From NCBI GenBank assembly GCA_021798935.1, contig JAJZBL010000005.1:22542-86541 (forward strand): a stretch of DNA of 64,000 nt. Reading direction: 5' to 3'. The notes beneath the pieces are model-generated. The model was not told the DNA's origin. It did no database searches and saw nothing but the letters and a program-made list of their open reading frames with translations. Below, piece after piece: positions 17,209 through 25,620 of this stretch. How positions within the stretch are numbered: the stretch's first letter is position 1; each line of letters opens with the position of its first letter. The stretch comes from Microcaldota archaeon (GTDB lineage Archaea; Micrarchaeota; Micrarchaeia; Micrarchaeales; Micrarchaeaceae). The position numbers were made by a program, and so were the translations under genes.

Positions 17209-18015
17209 TTACTTGCTCATTTTAAGCTTTTTCTTGCCTTCTTCCTTGACGGTCCTGGAGAACAATTCTATAGTTTTCTTTACATTTACGGACTTTTCAA
17301 ATGCTGTCCCTATCTGGACCATATCAGCTCCTGCCTTTAGTATTTTGGATATGTCGGAATCACTGATTATACCGCCTGCAACTATGTAAGGAACATTTAT
17401 TACCGATTTCACTGCTCTTACCATTTCTTCTGGAACAGGGCCTGAATGCTGCATCCTCGGATTGGATCCTGTATCGGTTATTATAAACCTGTCACCGAGA
17501 TACTGCCCTGCAAGCGCAAGTGCAGAAGCTATGTGCGGCTTTTCCCTTGGCACAAGATTTGCATCGCCTACCCACCCGACGGTTCCTCCTGGCGATACTA
17601 CAATATAGCCTATAGGCAATGCTTCTATGTTCATCTGCCTTATCAAAGGTGCAGCGAGCATCTGGGCTTGGGTTATCCAATAAGGATTCCTCGCATTTAA
17701 CAATGACATGAAGTATATTGCATCAGCATATTTTGTTATCGTAGCTATGTTTCCTGGAAATAGCACTATAGGAGTATCAACCTTCTCCTTTACCTTCAGT
17801 GCGAGGTTGTCAAGTATCTCTCCTTGGACTCCTGTGCTTCCACCTATTATTATCAGATCAGCTCCGCCCTCGCTTATCGCTACCGCTGAGTTTATTGCAT
17901 CCTTCTCAGACCTGTAATCTAAAGGATCTATGACAGATAGCAGAAGAGATCCCTGCGTATCCAGCTTCTCATATATGTATTTTTCTACTTTTCCAATTCT
18001 GGTTTTGAATTGCAT
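17209..18015 (-). CDS. Geranylgeranylglyceryl phosphate synthase
   Basis: 268 residues from ATG 18015, which has GGTG 7 nt upstream; the frame is open to 18036. It is a TIM barrel of the GGGP/PcrB family: LLSVIDPLDYRSE at the N-terminus, ADLIIIGGSTGVQGE, PIVLFPGN, GYIVVSPGGTVGWVGDA, FIITDTGSNP, and the phosphate-binding VPYIVAGGIISDSD with ADMVQIGTAFE. It joins geranylgeranyl diphosphate to glycerol-1-phosphate, the first committed step of archaeal ether-lipid synthesis. It follows the SDR gene directly. Confidence 0.95.
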   Translation of the reverse strand: MQFKTRIGKVEKYIYEKLDTQGSLLLSVIDPLDYRSEKDAINSAVAISEGGADLIIIGGSTGVQGEILDNLALKVKEKVDTPIVLFPGNIATITKYADAIYFMSLLNARNPYWITQAQMLAAPLIRQMNIEALPIGYIVVSPGGTVGWVGDANLVPREKPHIASALALAGQYLGDRFIITDTGSNPRMQHSGPVPEEMVRAVKSVINVPYIVAGGIISDSDISKILKAGADMVQIGTAFEKSVNVKKTIELFSRTVKEEGKKKLKMSK

Positions 18016-18032
18016 CAATAACACCGTAATTA

Positions 18033-19100
18033 TCATTCAATTTTAAGAACTTCTTTTTTATAGGAATCAATTAGATTCTTGCCTTCTGTGTAAATTGTGT
18101 CCTTGGGCTCGAATCCTATTTCTGCTTTAGCTTTGGATATATCAAGAACCCTGTCGCTTGTAAGGAACTCGAATTCGTCCATATTTATATTCATTATGCG
18201 CTTTGCCAAATTTGCAATCGGCCTGGGTATGGTACGGGCAGCGAGCCTTACATTCAATTCTTTGGCAACAAATTCAAAAAGGTCTTTCAGCGTGTAAGGA
18301 ATTCCATCTGATATATTATAGATACTGTTTTTTGATATTTTTGATTTCATCGAAAGAATCATCGCTTTGACAGCATCATCCTGTGATACAAATATTAAGT
18401 GGTTTGTGCCTTTATTGCCGACATAATATCCTTTGCCCTTGTATACCAATGAGAATATTTTATAGAAGGGGCTCTTGTAGTCATAGCCATAGAATATCCC
18501 AAATCTCAGTATTGTATAAGATATATTCTTATGGGCTTCACATATGGAAGTTACCACCTGCTCTGCCATAACCTTGCTCTCAGAATAAGAGCTTTTTGGA
18601 TTGAATTCTGAACTTTCAGTCAACCTCTCCTCTTTCCGAGTATAACCGTATACCGTGACACTTCCTGCAAATATAAACCTTATCTGCTTTTTTGATTTGG
18701 GATTAGCTGCTACTATTGAATTTAGCAGATTCTCTGTTCCAACGACATTTATATTGACGAGCTCATTGAAGGTATACTTTGAATTATATGTTGCACCGGC
18801 AATATGAAATACATTATCGACATCCCTGCATGCTTCTATTAGATTATTTTCATCCGACTCTTTTTTGAAAGTAATGTCTGATATATAAGGTATTACACCA
18901 GGAGGCAACTTAAGGAGATCTCCACTTTCATTTAGAGGATTCCTCAATATTACACGTACTTCATGCCCTTCATTAAGAAGCTCGATTATAAGGTGCTTTC
19001 CGATTCCGGATGTAGGCCCTGTGACAAGGTCTATAATCTTTGGGCCTGTGCTATTGCTTGGCCTAGATTTTTTCGATCGGGAGGTCTTTGACACCATCAT
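18033..19100 (-). CDS. Extended SDR / NAD-dependent epimerase-dehydratase
   Basis: 355 residues from ATG 19100 (the frame is open to 19127). A short basic, Ser-rich N-terminus precedes the cofactor loop VTGPTSGIGKHL (T-G-x3-G-I-G). NVFHIAGATYN gives the N-x-A-G-like strand, a Ser sits in IFAGSVTVYG, and YSESK supplies the catalytic Tyr-x3-Lys. This is the extended-SDR layout of sugar-nucleotide epimerases, 3-beta-HSD-like oxidoreductases and related enzymes. The substrate is unknown. It overlaps the end of the upstream gene by 38 nt and ends 18 nt before the GGGP synthase start, so the three form an operon. Confidence 0.88.
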   Translation of the reverse strand: MMVSKTSRSKKSRPSNSTGPKIIDLVTGPTSGIGKHLIIELLNEGHEVRVILRNPLNESGDLLKLPPGVIPYISDITFKKESDENNLIEACRDVDNVFHIAGATYNSKYTFNELVNINVVGTENLLNSIVAANPKSKKQIRFIFAGSVTVYGYTRKEERLTESSEFNPKSSYSESKVMAEQVVTSICEAHKNISYTILRFGIFYGYDYKSPFYKIFSLVYKGKGYYVGNKGTNHLIFVSQDDAVKAMILSMKSKISKNSIYNISDGIPYTLKDLFEFVAKELNVRLAARTIPRPIANLAKRIMNINMDEFEFLTSDRVLDISKAKAEIGFEPKDTIYTEGKNLIDSYKKEVLKIE

Positions 19101-20010
19101 AATCAACCTTTTTTTCCTTTTTATCAAGCAAATTCACAGCTATCTCCTTTATACGTCCATTGGTGAGCTTGTTTATTGCATATGGTATCCAATCCTTGCC
19201 ATATGCAGTATAAATGCACAGATTTATATTGTTCTTCAAGAGCATGCTTATCTTCTTGCTGCTATAGCCTAATGGAATCTCAAAAGTTAAATTTCTTTTT
19301 ATTGTATGGTTGGTATTTATGAACTTCTGCACCATCTTTTCATCCTGCATGTATATGTAAATGTTAACCTTCGAATCTTTTAGCTTGGACACTGCATTTT
19401 CGTACTCTGTAAATAGGTCTATCTTCTTCTTCGGCTTGGTATCCATTATATCGGCAGGTTTCTTGCTCTCGTAGGGTATTATCTTTATATTCTTTATCTG
19501 CGGGATGCTCTTCAGCAGCTTCTTTGATTCAAACTTGTCCAAAGGCACTTCTAAGCCTATTTTGTTGTTCTTAAAGGAACTTGCAAAGTCAATTACGGAT
19601 TCTATATTGTAGCAGTCTTCATACTCTATCCAAAGCACGTTCTTTGAGGAAATATAATTCAACATATCTGGAAACATCTCCTCTATACCTTGCTTGTCTG
19701 GATAACCTATCTGCGATAGCCTTATGGATATGTCTGAATTTATCCCAAGCCTAAACAACTCCTTTGTGAGCTGCAGGTAGGATGTAAAATTATAATGAAA
19801 ATTAGGGCTGCTTGAATTATTGCTGGAATCATTCAAAAAGGTCAACGAGGCTTTAAGTCCGCTTTTGTTTATCTGCTTGGCTGTTTTTATGGCAGATGCA
19901 GCAGTGACACCCGCTATATGCTTTTTGATTAATTTATATACTAATTTTTCAAGCAAACTGTTATCCTCCGTCACCTGATCACGATCTACATAAAAACATA
20001 CTGCTATCAT
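19063..20010 (-). CDS. Divergent proline dehydrogenase-like TIM-barrel protein
   Basis: 315 residues. Several segments resemble proline dehydrogenase. GLKASLTFL and a later DISIRLSQIG match the strand with K-L-S/T-x-L-G. VLWIEYEDCYNIESVIDFA matches F-V-R-I-D-M-E-D-x2-Y. IYTAYGKDWIPYAINKLTNG matches the C-terminal Y-G-x-x-W-x-P-Y-x-x-R-R-L. In true ProDH the R-R pair holds the proline carboxylate; here it is N-K, so proline is unlikely to be the substrate. There is no partner P5C dehydrogenase in the window. First gene of the operon with the SDR and GGGP synthase. Confidence 0.6.
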   Translation of the reverse strand: MIAVCFYVDRDQVTEDNSLLEKLVYKLIKKHIAGVTAASAIKTAKQINKSGLKASLTFLNDSSNNSSSPNFHYNFTSYLQLTKELFRLGINSDISIRLSQIGYPDKQGIEEMFPDMLNYISSKNVLWIEYEDCYNIESVIDFASSFKNNKIGLEVPLDKFESKKLLKSIPQIKNIKIIPYESKKPADIMDTKPKKKIDLFTEYENAVSKLKDSKVNIYIYMQDEKMVQKFINTNHTIKRNLTFEIPLGYSSKKISMLLKNNINLCIYTAYGKDWIPYAINKLTNGRIKEIAVNLLDKKEKKVDYDGVKDLPIEKI

Positions 20011-20159
20011 CCTTCAAATTCTTTAGATAGATGAGCTATAATTGGCATTTGAATATTAAACTGTATATTCCTTAGGAATTTTTTTCCAAAATCAACAATA
20101 TTTAATTATTTGGTATCTGAGTTCACTCAAATGTGCTAAGTTATTATTTTTCATACAGC

Positions 20160-20167
20160 TATAAATA
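20160..20167 (+). promoter_or_regulatory. TATA-box candidate (TATAAATA)
   Basis: A perfect TATAAATA stands 16-23 nt before a run of three small hairpins on the plus strand, about the distance at which archaeal transcription begins. There is no plus-strand coding frame downstream, so if it is used it would drive a non-coding RNA. The reverse reading (TATTTATA) could equally serve the minus-strand operon starting at 20010, but would leave a leader of over 100 nt. Confidence 0.4.
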
Positions 20168-20182
20168 CTTTTCTTGCAGGTG

Positions 20183-20252
20183 GTTTGCCATTCCAAACAG
20201 AGGAAAGTACTTTTGTGTTCCTGAATTTGTTCAAAGCAGGCATTAATCCTGC
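20183..20252 (+). ncRNA. Candidate structured RNA: three successive hairpins
   Basis: In an otherwise empty 280-nt gap (20011-20290), three short stem-loops follow each other: GTTTG/CAAAC (20183-20187 with 20194-20198), AGGAA/TTCCT (20201-20205 with 20218-20222) and GCAGG/CCTGC with a 7-nt loop (20236-20240 with 20248-20252). The segment is less AT-rich than its surroundings and lies downstream of a TATA element. It does not fold as tRNA and shows no C/D-box pair. The strand is uncertain, since the hairpins exist on both. Confidence 0.35.
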
Positions 20253-20290
20253 ATGCTAAGAACCCAACTCAATAAAAAGTTTAAAGAAAT

Positions 20291-21697
20291 TCAAATGGGT
20301 GGTGGTGGCATATTTAGATTTGTCTTGCCATCTGTTATACCATAGATATATCTTTTGAAAATATCATCCCATATGTCCTTATCCTTTTTCTCCGAATAGT
20401 CATTGCTTTTAACAGCATTTACAATGGCAGTTAACAGTTTAGCATCTAAATTTTTATTGGCCATCTGCCTCTCCAAAATCGTTATTGCTACTGCTTTCTT
20501 CATGAGCTCAATAGCTTTATTGCGATCTGGGCTCTTTGATATAGTGTCTATATCGCTTGGGTTTATTCTGATTTGTGATATATCTGCCTGCATATTTTGG
20601 GAATTAGCCTTTAGCAATGAATCAAATTTCTTCTTTTCATTTGGATATTCATTTTCGTACCAATTCTGGAATAAAACTCTCCAAACATCAAATCTCTGCT
20701 CCGCAGTAAGGCTCATATCATTTAGCCCTTTATTGTAATTAATATTGTTTTTCTTTGAAAGGTCGCTTATTTTTTCAGCTGCACCTTTATTGAACTTTAT
20801 ATACTTGATAGTGCTATCATACCAAGTTTTATCAGTTACAACAGCATTGCTAACATTGCCATTGTTAGTGGTATTAGTATTAGCATTGTTGCTGCTAGTG
20901 CTTTGGCCTGCTTTTGATGTGCTTTTATCCTTATTATCATTTATTTTCATATCCTTAGGTATCAAGGAATCCGCATCGGTTTTCTTTATGTTGTTTATAT
21001 ACAATGAAGCTTTGGCAGATGACCCTGTCTGTGCAAGCATACTATATGCATTCTTCAATATCTGCACTTGGATATACAATTTGTAATATTTGGAAATCAT
21101 GTTGGTTATTGAGTCAACTTTGGCTTGGTCCAATTTCTTAATATCCTCCTCAATTTTAGAATTCGCTTTCTTTATTCTATGATTCCTTGCAAATATGGAA
21201 TTTGCAAGCACACTGCTTCCACTTGCAGAATTAGATTTCTTTATGAGGTTTGCGACTTCATTTGCATTATTTAGCATATCTATAAGGTCATTAAAATCAG
21301 ATTTTGAACTTGGAATCCCTTTGATTTCTGTATATATCTCCTTTATGCTGCTTTTAAGGAACCTGCTGAACTCTTTTGGATCATTGGTATTGTACCCTTT
21401 TATAGAATCTTGCAAACTCTTTATCCCGTCTTTTATACCTTCGTCTGATTTTGATATTGCAGAAGATTGCATCTTTTCTAGCAGCTTTAACACATTTGTG
21501 TATTCCTGCTGGGTTATGCTTCCAAAATTGCTGCCTGCTCTGTAATTTGTTATATTTTTAGAATTGTCCTTCAGATCTTTTACAAATTCGCTTAATTTAC
21601 CTATTATTGCAGGATAACTTGTTATAGTAGATTTCATTTCTTCGGAGAAATCTTTGAACTCCTCTTTATTTTTAACCATCTTCTTAGTTAAACTCAT
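20291..21697 (-). CDS. Uncharacterised helical protein with Asn/Ser/Thr-rich linker
   Basis: 468 residues from ATG 21697, with GGTG upstream (the frame is open to 21733). I recognise no family. Residues 1-230 are Lys/Ser/Asn-rich and mostly helical with coiled-coil character. A low-complexity linker (STSSNNANTNTTNNGNVSN) separates them from a second helical domain of about 190 residues, and the protein ends in four prolines (NMPPPPI). There is no signal peptide or membrane segment. The two-lobed layout suggests a structural or scaffold role, but nothing specific is shown. Confidence 0.55.
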   Translation of the reverse strand: MSLTKKMVKNKEEFKDFSEEMKSTITSYPAIIGKLSEFVKDLKDNSKNITNYRAGSNFGSITQQEYTNVLKLLEKMQSSAISKSDEGIKDGIKSLQDSIKGYNTNDPKEFSRFLKSSIKEIYTEIKGIPSSKSDFNDLIDMLNNANEVANLIKKSNSASGSSVLANSIFARNHRIKKANSKIEEDIKKLDQAKVDSITNMISKYYKLYIQVQILKNAYSMLAQTGSSAKASLYINNIKKTDADSLIPKDMKINDNKDKSTSKAGQSTSSNNANTNTTNNGNVSNAVVTDKTWYDSTIKYIKFNKGAAEKISDLSKKNNINYNKGLNDMSLTAEQRFDVWRVLFQNWYENEYPNEKKKFDSLLKANSQNMQADISQIRINPSDIDTISKSPDRNKAIELMKKAVAITILERQMANKNLDAKLLTAIVNAVKSNDYSEKKDKDIWDDIFKRYIYGITDGKTNLNMPPPPI

Positions 21698-21799
21698 GAT
21701 AATGCACCTGTATAGTAATGATAAACTTAACAAATATTTATATATTATTATAAATAGGCAACGGTGGTTTAAACTTTAATAGGATTATTTAAGTTATGC

Positions 21800-22555
21800 T
21801 CATTGCTTGCTTGAATCTATCTGCTTGCTGTGCATGTTATATGAGCATATTTCATTCAAAGGGCACTCTTTGCATATGGGTTTATTCAAGCAGTAGTCTT
21901 TTCCTAGCTGCACTATCTGCGCATGGAAGTCCTGGTATAGCTCCAAATCTCTCTTTATTTTAGATTCTATGTGCCTTTGCAATTCGTCATAGCTCATGCT
22001 TTTGTAATCTTCCTCTAATCCATACACTCTGCCGAGTATTCTCCTTGTATAAGCATCTATAACAAATATTGGCTGCCCTGATGCATAAAGTATTATAGAG
22101 TCTGCAGTCTCCCTTCCTATTCCCTTCATAGAAAGCAGGCTTTGCCTCAAATCATCAGCGTCTAAAGAGAGAAAATTTCCTAAGTTTCCATACCTATCTA
22201 TTATCAATGAACATATTTCCTTTAGCCTGCTTGCCTTCTGCCTATAAAAGCCAGCAGGGTGTACAAGCTGCTGGAGGTAATCTATTTCGCATTTAGATAT
22301 CTTGCTTATGTTCAGCATGTCCGCAGCTTTTAAATTAGCGATTGCTTTCTCTACGTTCTTCCATGAAGTCTGCTGTGTCAGTATAGCCCCTACAAGTACC
22401 TCAAAATCAGAATCGCCAGGCCACCAATTTAGGAATCCGAATCTTTTCCTAAGCAGTTTGTAGATAATTTCCAAGTTTCTATGATGGGTATTGTCAGGCT
22501 CTTTAATCGCTTGTTTCTTCAGAAAATCCTTTTTTCCGCCAGTTATCCATACCAC
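21800..22555 (-). CDS. EndoIII-family (HhH-GPD, MagIII-like) DNA glycosylase
   Basis: The motif WWPGDSDFEVLVGAILTQQT opens the catalytic domain. The helix-hairpin-helix is MKGIGRETADSIILYA, and VIDAYTRRILGRVYG carries the catalytic Asp. Four cysteines, C-x5-C-x2-C-x5-C near the C-terminus, form the iron-sulfur cluster site. The lyase Lys of Nth (G-R-K-T-A) is Glu here (GRETA), as in alkyl-purine glycosylases of this superfamily, so a monofunctional base excision enzyme is expected. The listed GTG start overlaps the rhodanese gene by 53 nt. A TTG at 22474 would remove the overlap and give a more typical N-terminus. Confidence 0.88.
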   Translation of the reverse strand: MVWITGGKKDFLKKQAIKEPDNTHHRNLEIIYKLLRKRFGFLNWWPGDSDFEVLVGAILTQQTSWKNVEKAIANLKAADMLNISKISKCEIDYLQQLVHPAGFYRQKASRLKEICSLIIDRYGNLGNFLSLDADDLRQSLLSMKGIGRETADSIILYASGQPIFVIDAYTRRILGRVYGLEEDYKSMSYDELQRHIESKIKRDLELYQDFHAQIVQLGKDYCLNKPICKECPLNEICSYNMHSKQIDSSKQ

Positions 22556-22853
22556 CTTCCATATGGTATATTTTCTTCATGCCAAGCCTTACCAACTCAT
22601 TAGCTGAAGCCCTGCTTCGATGCCCTGTCTTGCACACTAATATGACATTGTCTAAAATCCCAAATTTTTCTAAAAACTTCTTTTCGTTTCCATGTGGGTA
22701 TAATATGGCTCCTTTGATATGGCCCTTTCTATACTCCCACTCTGTCCTAACATCAACAAGCACGTAGGAACCGCTTTTTATTTTTTCTTTTACCTCCTCT
22801 GGAGCAAGGTTTACAAGCTCCTTTGGAGGCACAAAATAATCCTTAATCTGCAT
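22503..22853 (-). CDS. Single-domain rhodanese
   Basis: 116 residues from ATG 22853 (GTGTTATT upstream; the frame is open to 22874). It has VLVDVRTEWEYRKGHIKGAI and the active-site loop VCKTGHRSRA with the sulfur-carrying Cys, then HMEGGMDNWRKKG at the end, all typical of the fold. The loop C-K-T-G-H-R fits sulfurtransferases rather than Cdc25-type phosphatases. The gene lies between L11 and the DNA glycosylase with almost no spacing, so it is co-transcribed with the L11/Spt5 genes. Confidence 0.92.
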   Translation of the reverse strand: MQIKDYFVPPKELVNLAPEEVKEKIKSGSYVLVDVRTEWEYRKGHIKGAILYPHGNEKKFLEKFGILDNVILVCKTGHRSRASANELVRLGMKKIYHMEGGMDNWRKKGFSEETSD

Positions 22854-22874
22854 AATAACACAAACAAAAAACAA

Positions 22875-23342
22875 TCAAATTTTTATTTCTCCTGAATCTA
22901 TCTTCTTTATTATCTCACGTGGGTCTTGGCCTTCAACTTTAACACCCATGCTCTTGCAAGTTCCTATTACCTGCTTTATCTTCTCCTTCTCTGATCTGCC
23001 ATAGAGCACGGCATCTTTGGATTTGGCTATCTTCTTCAATTGATCCAAGGTTATATTGCCTACGGTCTCATCTTTTGTCTTAGCCCCTGATGTCAATTTT
23101 AGTTCCTTCAGTATGATTGCACTTGTAGGTGGTGATCCAACTTCAATCCTGTAATCCTTAGTGACATTATCTACTATTACAGTTATAGGTACTTTTATTC
23201 CAGCATATGCTGATGTCTGTTTATTGATCTCCGCCACTATTGCTCCTATGTTTACTCCCAAAGGACCTAATGCTGGCCCAAAAGGTGGGCCTGCGGTGGC
23301 TTTTCCTCCTTCTATTAAACCTGATATTTTTACTTCTGCCAT
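22875..23342 (-). CDS. rpl11: 50S ribosomal protein L11
   Basis: 155 residues. The N-terminal PPFGPALGPLGVNIGAIV is the invariant L11 motif. The C-terminal rRNA-binding domain ends with GTCKSMGVKVEGQDPREI. It binds the GTPase-associated centre of 23S rRNA. It follows Spt5 after 24 nt, the standard archaeal order, but L1, L10 and L12, which usually come next, are replaced here by rhodanese and a DNA glycosylase. Confidence 0.96.
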   Translation of the reverse strand: MAEVKISGLIEGGKATAGPPFGPALGPLGVNIGAIVAEINKQTSAYAGIKVPITVIVDNVTKDYRIEVGSPPTSAIILKELKLTSGAKTKDETVGNITLDQLKKIAKSKDAVLYGRSEKEKIKQVIGTCKSMGVKVEGQDPREIIKKIDSGEIKI

Positions 23343-23366
23343 TTATACACCTTATTTTTAAGTATG

Positions 23367-23825
23367 TTAGGATTCAGCTGATACGTGCTGCACTACCTTT
23401 GCCGTGTTCATCTTTGTTGTTATAGGTATTGGGACAACAACATCCATCAGCTCTACAGTTATCTCACTTTTTACAGTATCTGCTTTTATTACCTTTGCCT
23501 TATAGCCTTTGAACGGTCCTGTAGAGAACTCAACTATATCCCCTACTAATATCTCTGCGGCAGTATTGTTTGCAGCTATCATCTTATTGAGTTCTTCGCT
23601 GCTTAAGGCTTTTGGCAATATGCCTTTTACGTTCCTCTCACGGCTTATAAAACTCCTAGCGGACAATTCGTCTTCCGCTTCCATGATTATATAACCCCTC
23701 ATGCCTTCTATTATAGCTATTGAGTAAATAGGCAAATCTGACTTTAGAGCCTTGTTTTGCAATACGCTTGCTACTATTTTTTCTTGGCCTGAGGTTACTT
23801 TTACTACAAAATACACGCTAACCAC
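23367..23825 (-). CDS. spt5: Transcription elongation factor Spt5 (NusG family)
   Basis: 152 residues: a NGN domain (YFVVKVTSGQEKIVASVL to about residue 88, including IYSIAIIEGMRGYIIMEA) and a KOW domain (LVGDIVEFSTGPFKGYKAKV from about residue 100). It clamps RNA polymerase with Spt4 and supports processive elongation. GTG 23825 is listed; a second GTG at 23816, with GTGGTT before it, may be the true start. No secE-like frame is found in the 200 nt upstream. Confidence 0.95.
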   Translation of the reverse strand: MVSVYFVVKVTSGQEKIVASVLQNKALKSDLPIYSIAIIEGMRGYIIMEAEDELSARSFISRERNVKGILPKALSSEELNKMIAANNTAAEILVGDIVEFSTGPFKGYKAKVIKADTVKSEITVELMDVVVPIPITTKMNTAKVVQHVSAES

Positions 23826-24023
23826 TATTTAATCAATTACCTACCATTAACAATTGGAAATTTGAATTTAATCTTTATAAATGTTATTATTATTTTAATC
23901 AGCAAGGAATTTATAAAGTTTGGCAATATAAGCATAAATTCTTTTCCAAAGCAATGGTTATTCAAATAAAAATGTTTTATTATATATTAAATCTATTTTC
24001 ACTTTATTTAGAAATTCTGAAAT

Positions 24024-24491
24024 TCAAGATTTTAGCTGCTTCTTGAGTTTCATCAAATCTGCATATTTATCCGCTTTTAGAAGGAATTTATTTAATTTGG
24101 CGGAAGGCTTATAGAAATCTGTTTCTTTTGCACTTAGCCCATTACCTTTAAATACAATATCGCTTTTGCTATCCTTTATTGTTATTTCATATGTAGACGC
24201 ATTGAGATTTATTTCAAAATCATCTGTTTTATAACTCTTGTATTTAGGAGTTCTTAAAAATAATCCAATTGGCAGGCTGCTTATGTAATCGGTTTTGCCT
24301 AAAACTTCTGTTATCCTCTTAGCTTTTAGATAAACTTTATTGTGCTCTGCAAGTTGCTTATTTAATTCCACTTTGTTTCTTTCTTCATAAGCTTTGCTTA
24401 CTGTGGTTCTGAGGTTTACATAGCTGTCTTTAAAAGTAAGTGTTTCATCCCCTTTGGTATTGTGATCCTTTAATGTTATACTGCCTATCAT
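24024..24491 (-). CDS. Uncharacterised 155-residue protein
   Basis: I recognise no family. It is soluble and Lys-rich (IGSITLKDHNTKGDETLTF at the start), with an alternating strand pattern at both ends and a helical middle (KAYEERNKVELNKQLAEHN). The segment FEINLNASTYEITIKDSKSD looks like a beta hairpin. ATG 24491 is preferred over 24500. It is a single gene with no informative neighbour. Confidence 0.5.
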   Translation of the reverse strand: MIGSITLKDHNTKGDETLTFKDSYVNLRTTVSKAYEERNKVELNKQLAEHNKVYLKAKRITEVLGKTDYISSLPIGLFLRTPKYKSYKTDDFEINLNASTYEITIKDSKSDIVFKGNGLSAKETDFYKPSAKLNKFLLKADKYADLMKLKKQLKS

Positions 24492-24611
24492 AAAACCCAC
24501 TAAATTTACTATCGGCTATTTAGATATTTAAATCTTGCCATTGCTAAAAAATGCATTTTTTAGATTACAAAAAACTTTAAATAATTGAATTTACAATAGT
24601 GATTGATTAAA

Positions 24612-25202
24612 ATGTATAAGAATGGGAAATTAATACTGGGTATAGATATAGATGGCACATTAGCTGATACTATAGGCCGTGTGCTAAAGTTCTATAATTC
24701 AGAACATGAATTCCAAGCTTCAAAAGAAGATATTAAGCTATATGGAATAGAAAGGGTCCTTCCAGGCCTGAATAAAGAAAAGGTAAAAGAATACTTTGAA
24801 AACTCCTGGAGCAGGTGGAATGAAATCGAACCTGTGGATAGCTCTGCTCCTGAAATTATTAGGAAGCTTTCAGACCTTTATAATATTAGGATAATAACCG
24901 CAACCTTTGGGAATACTGACAATGTAAAACGCTGGCTAGAGTACAATAATATATCTTATATGGATTTTGTACACTGCGATTCCAGCGAAAAATACAAGTA
25001 CTGCAATGTGATGGTAGATGACAGAGCAAGCTGCATAAATGCGGTTGCAGAACATGGAGGTAAAGGAATACTTATGGAGCAGAGATGGAACAAGGCAGAT
25101 CCAAATGAGGAGATCAACAAAAATGTAGTAATTGCAAAAAACTGGAACCAAGTTTATGAAATTTGTACCAGTGGCTTGGATACTGTTCCATACAAACAGT
25201 AG
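24612..25202 (+). CDS. HAD-superfamily 5'(3')-deoxyribonucleotidase-like phosphatase
   Basis: 196 residues from ATG 24612, with GTGATTGATT upstream. HAD motif I is GIDIDGTLAD (D-x-D-G-T), motif II lies in IRIITATFGN, and motif III/IV is the C-terminal NVMVDDRASC. The cap region (W-x-x-W-N-E-like NSWSRWNEIEP) resembles mitochondrial/cytosolic 5'(3')-deoxyribonucleotidases. It probably dephosphorylates a nucleotide or related small phosphate ester. Confidence 0.82.
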   Translation: MYKNGKLILGIDIDGTLADTIGRVLKFYNSEHEFQASKEDIKLYGIERVLPGLNKEKVKEYFENSWSRWNEIEPVDSSAPEIIRKLSDLYNIRIITATFGNTDNVKRWLEYNNISYMDFVHCDSSEKYKYCNVMVDDRASCINAVAEHGGKGILMEQRWNKADPNEEINKNVVIAKNWNQVYEICTSGLDTVPYKQ

Positions 25203-25245
25203 ATAGGTTTTTTAAGCGTTTAAACCTAAAAAATGGAATGATAAC

Positions 25246-25566
25246 ATGAGATTAATAAGACATGATAGGAACCACCCCTATATTTTGAAACTGAAGGATA
25301 TACCATTTATACAATCGTTGCTCAGCAACCCTAAAGATGATGCAGAAAAGGAGAAATTTGAGAAGATTGGGTCTTACTCAGTATATCTATGTGCATGCGG
25401 GCTCTCCAAGAATAAGCCCTTCTGCGATGGGCATCATGCGAAGACGATGAATGAAAAGCCGGAAGTCGCTTATATATACGACAAAGATGGAAATGTTGTC
25501 ACAACACTTGACAAGTTATTAGATCCTTCAGGAAAGGCACTGAACCTGCCAAATGAATACGAATAA
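25246..25566 (+). CDS. CDGSH iron-sulfur domain protein
   Basis: 106 residues. The cluster motif is CACGLSKNKPFCDGHH near residues 46-61: three Cys and one His ligate a 2Fe-2S cluster as in mitoNEET-like proteins, with the Ser of CDGSH changed to His. It has no membrane anchor, so it is a soluble electron-transfer or cluster-transfer protein. GATAAC just before the ATG is a weak ribosome-binding motif. A separate short transcript between the HAD and agmatinase genes is possible. Confidence 0.88.
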   Translation: MRLIRHDRNHPYILKLKDIPFIQSLLSNPKDDAEKEKFEKIGSYSVYLCACGLSKNKPFCDGHHAKTMNEKPEVAYIYDKDGNVVTTLDKLLDPSGKALNLPNEYE

Positions 25567-25620
25567 TTCAGCTTTTCGTTTTATTTTACATTTTTTAATC
25601 TGAATACAAATCGTGAATGT

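Noticed and set aside
20176..20275. Possible RNase P RNA (GAGGAAAG and AGAACCC strings)
   Set aside because: The two strings cannot pair to form helix P4, and only about 60 nt separate them, far too short for any known RNase P RNA.
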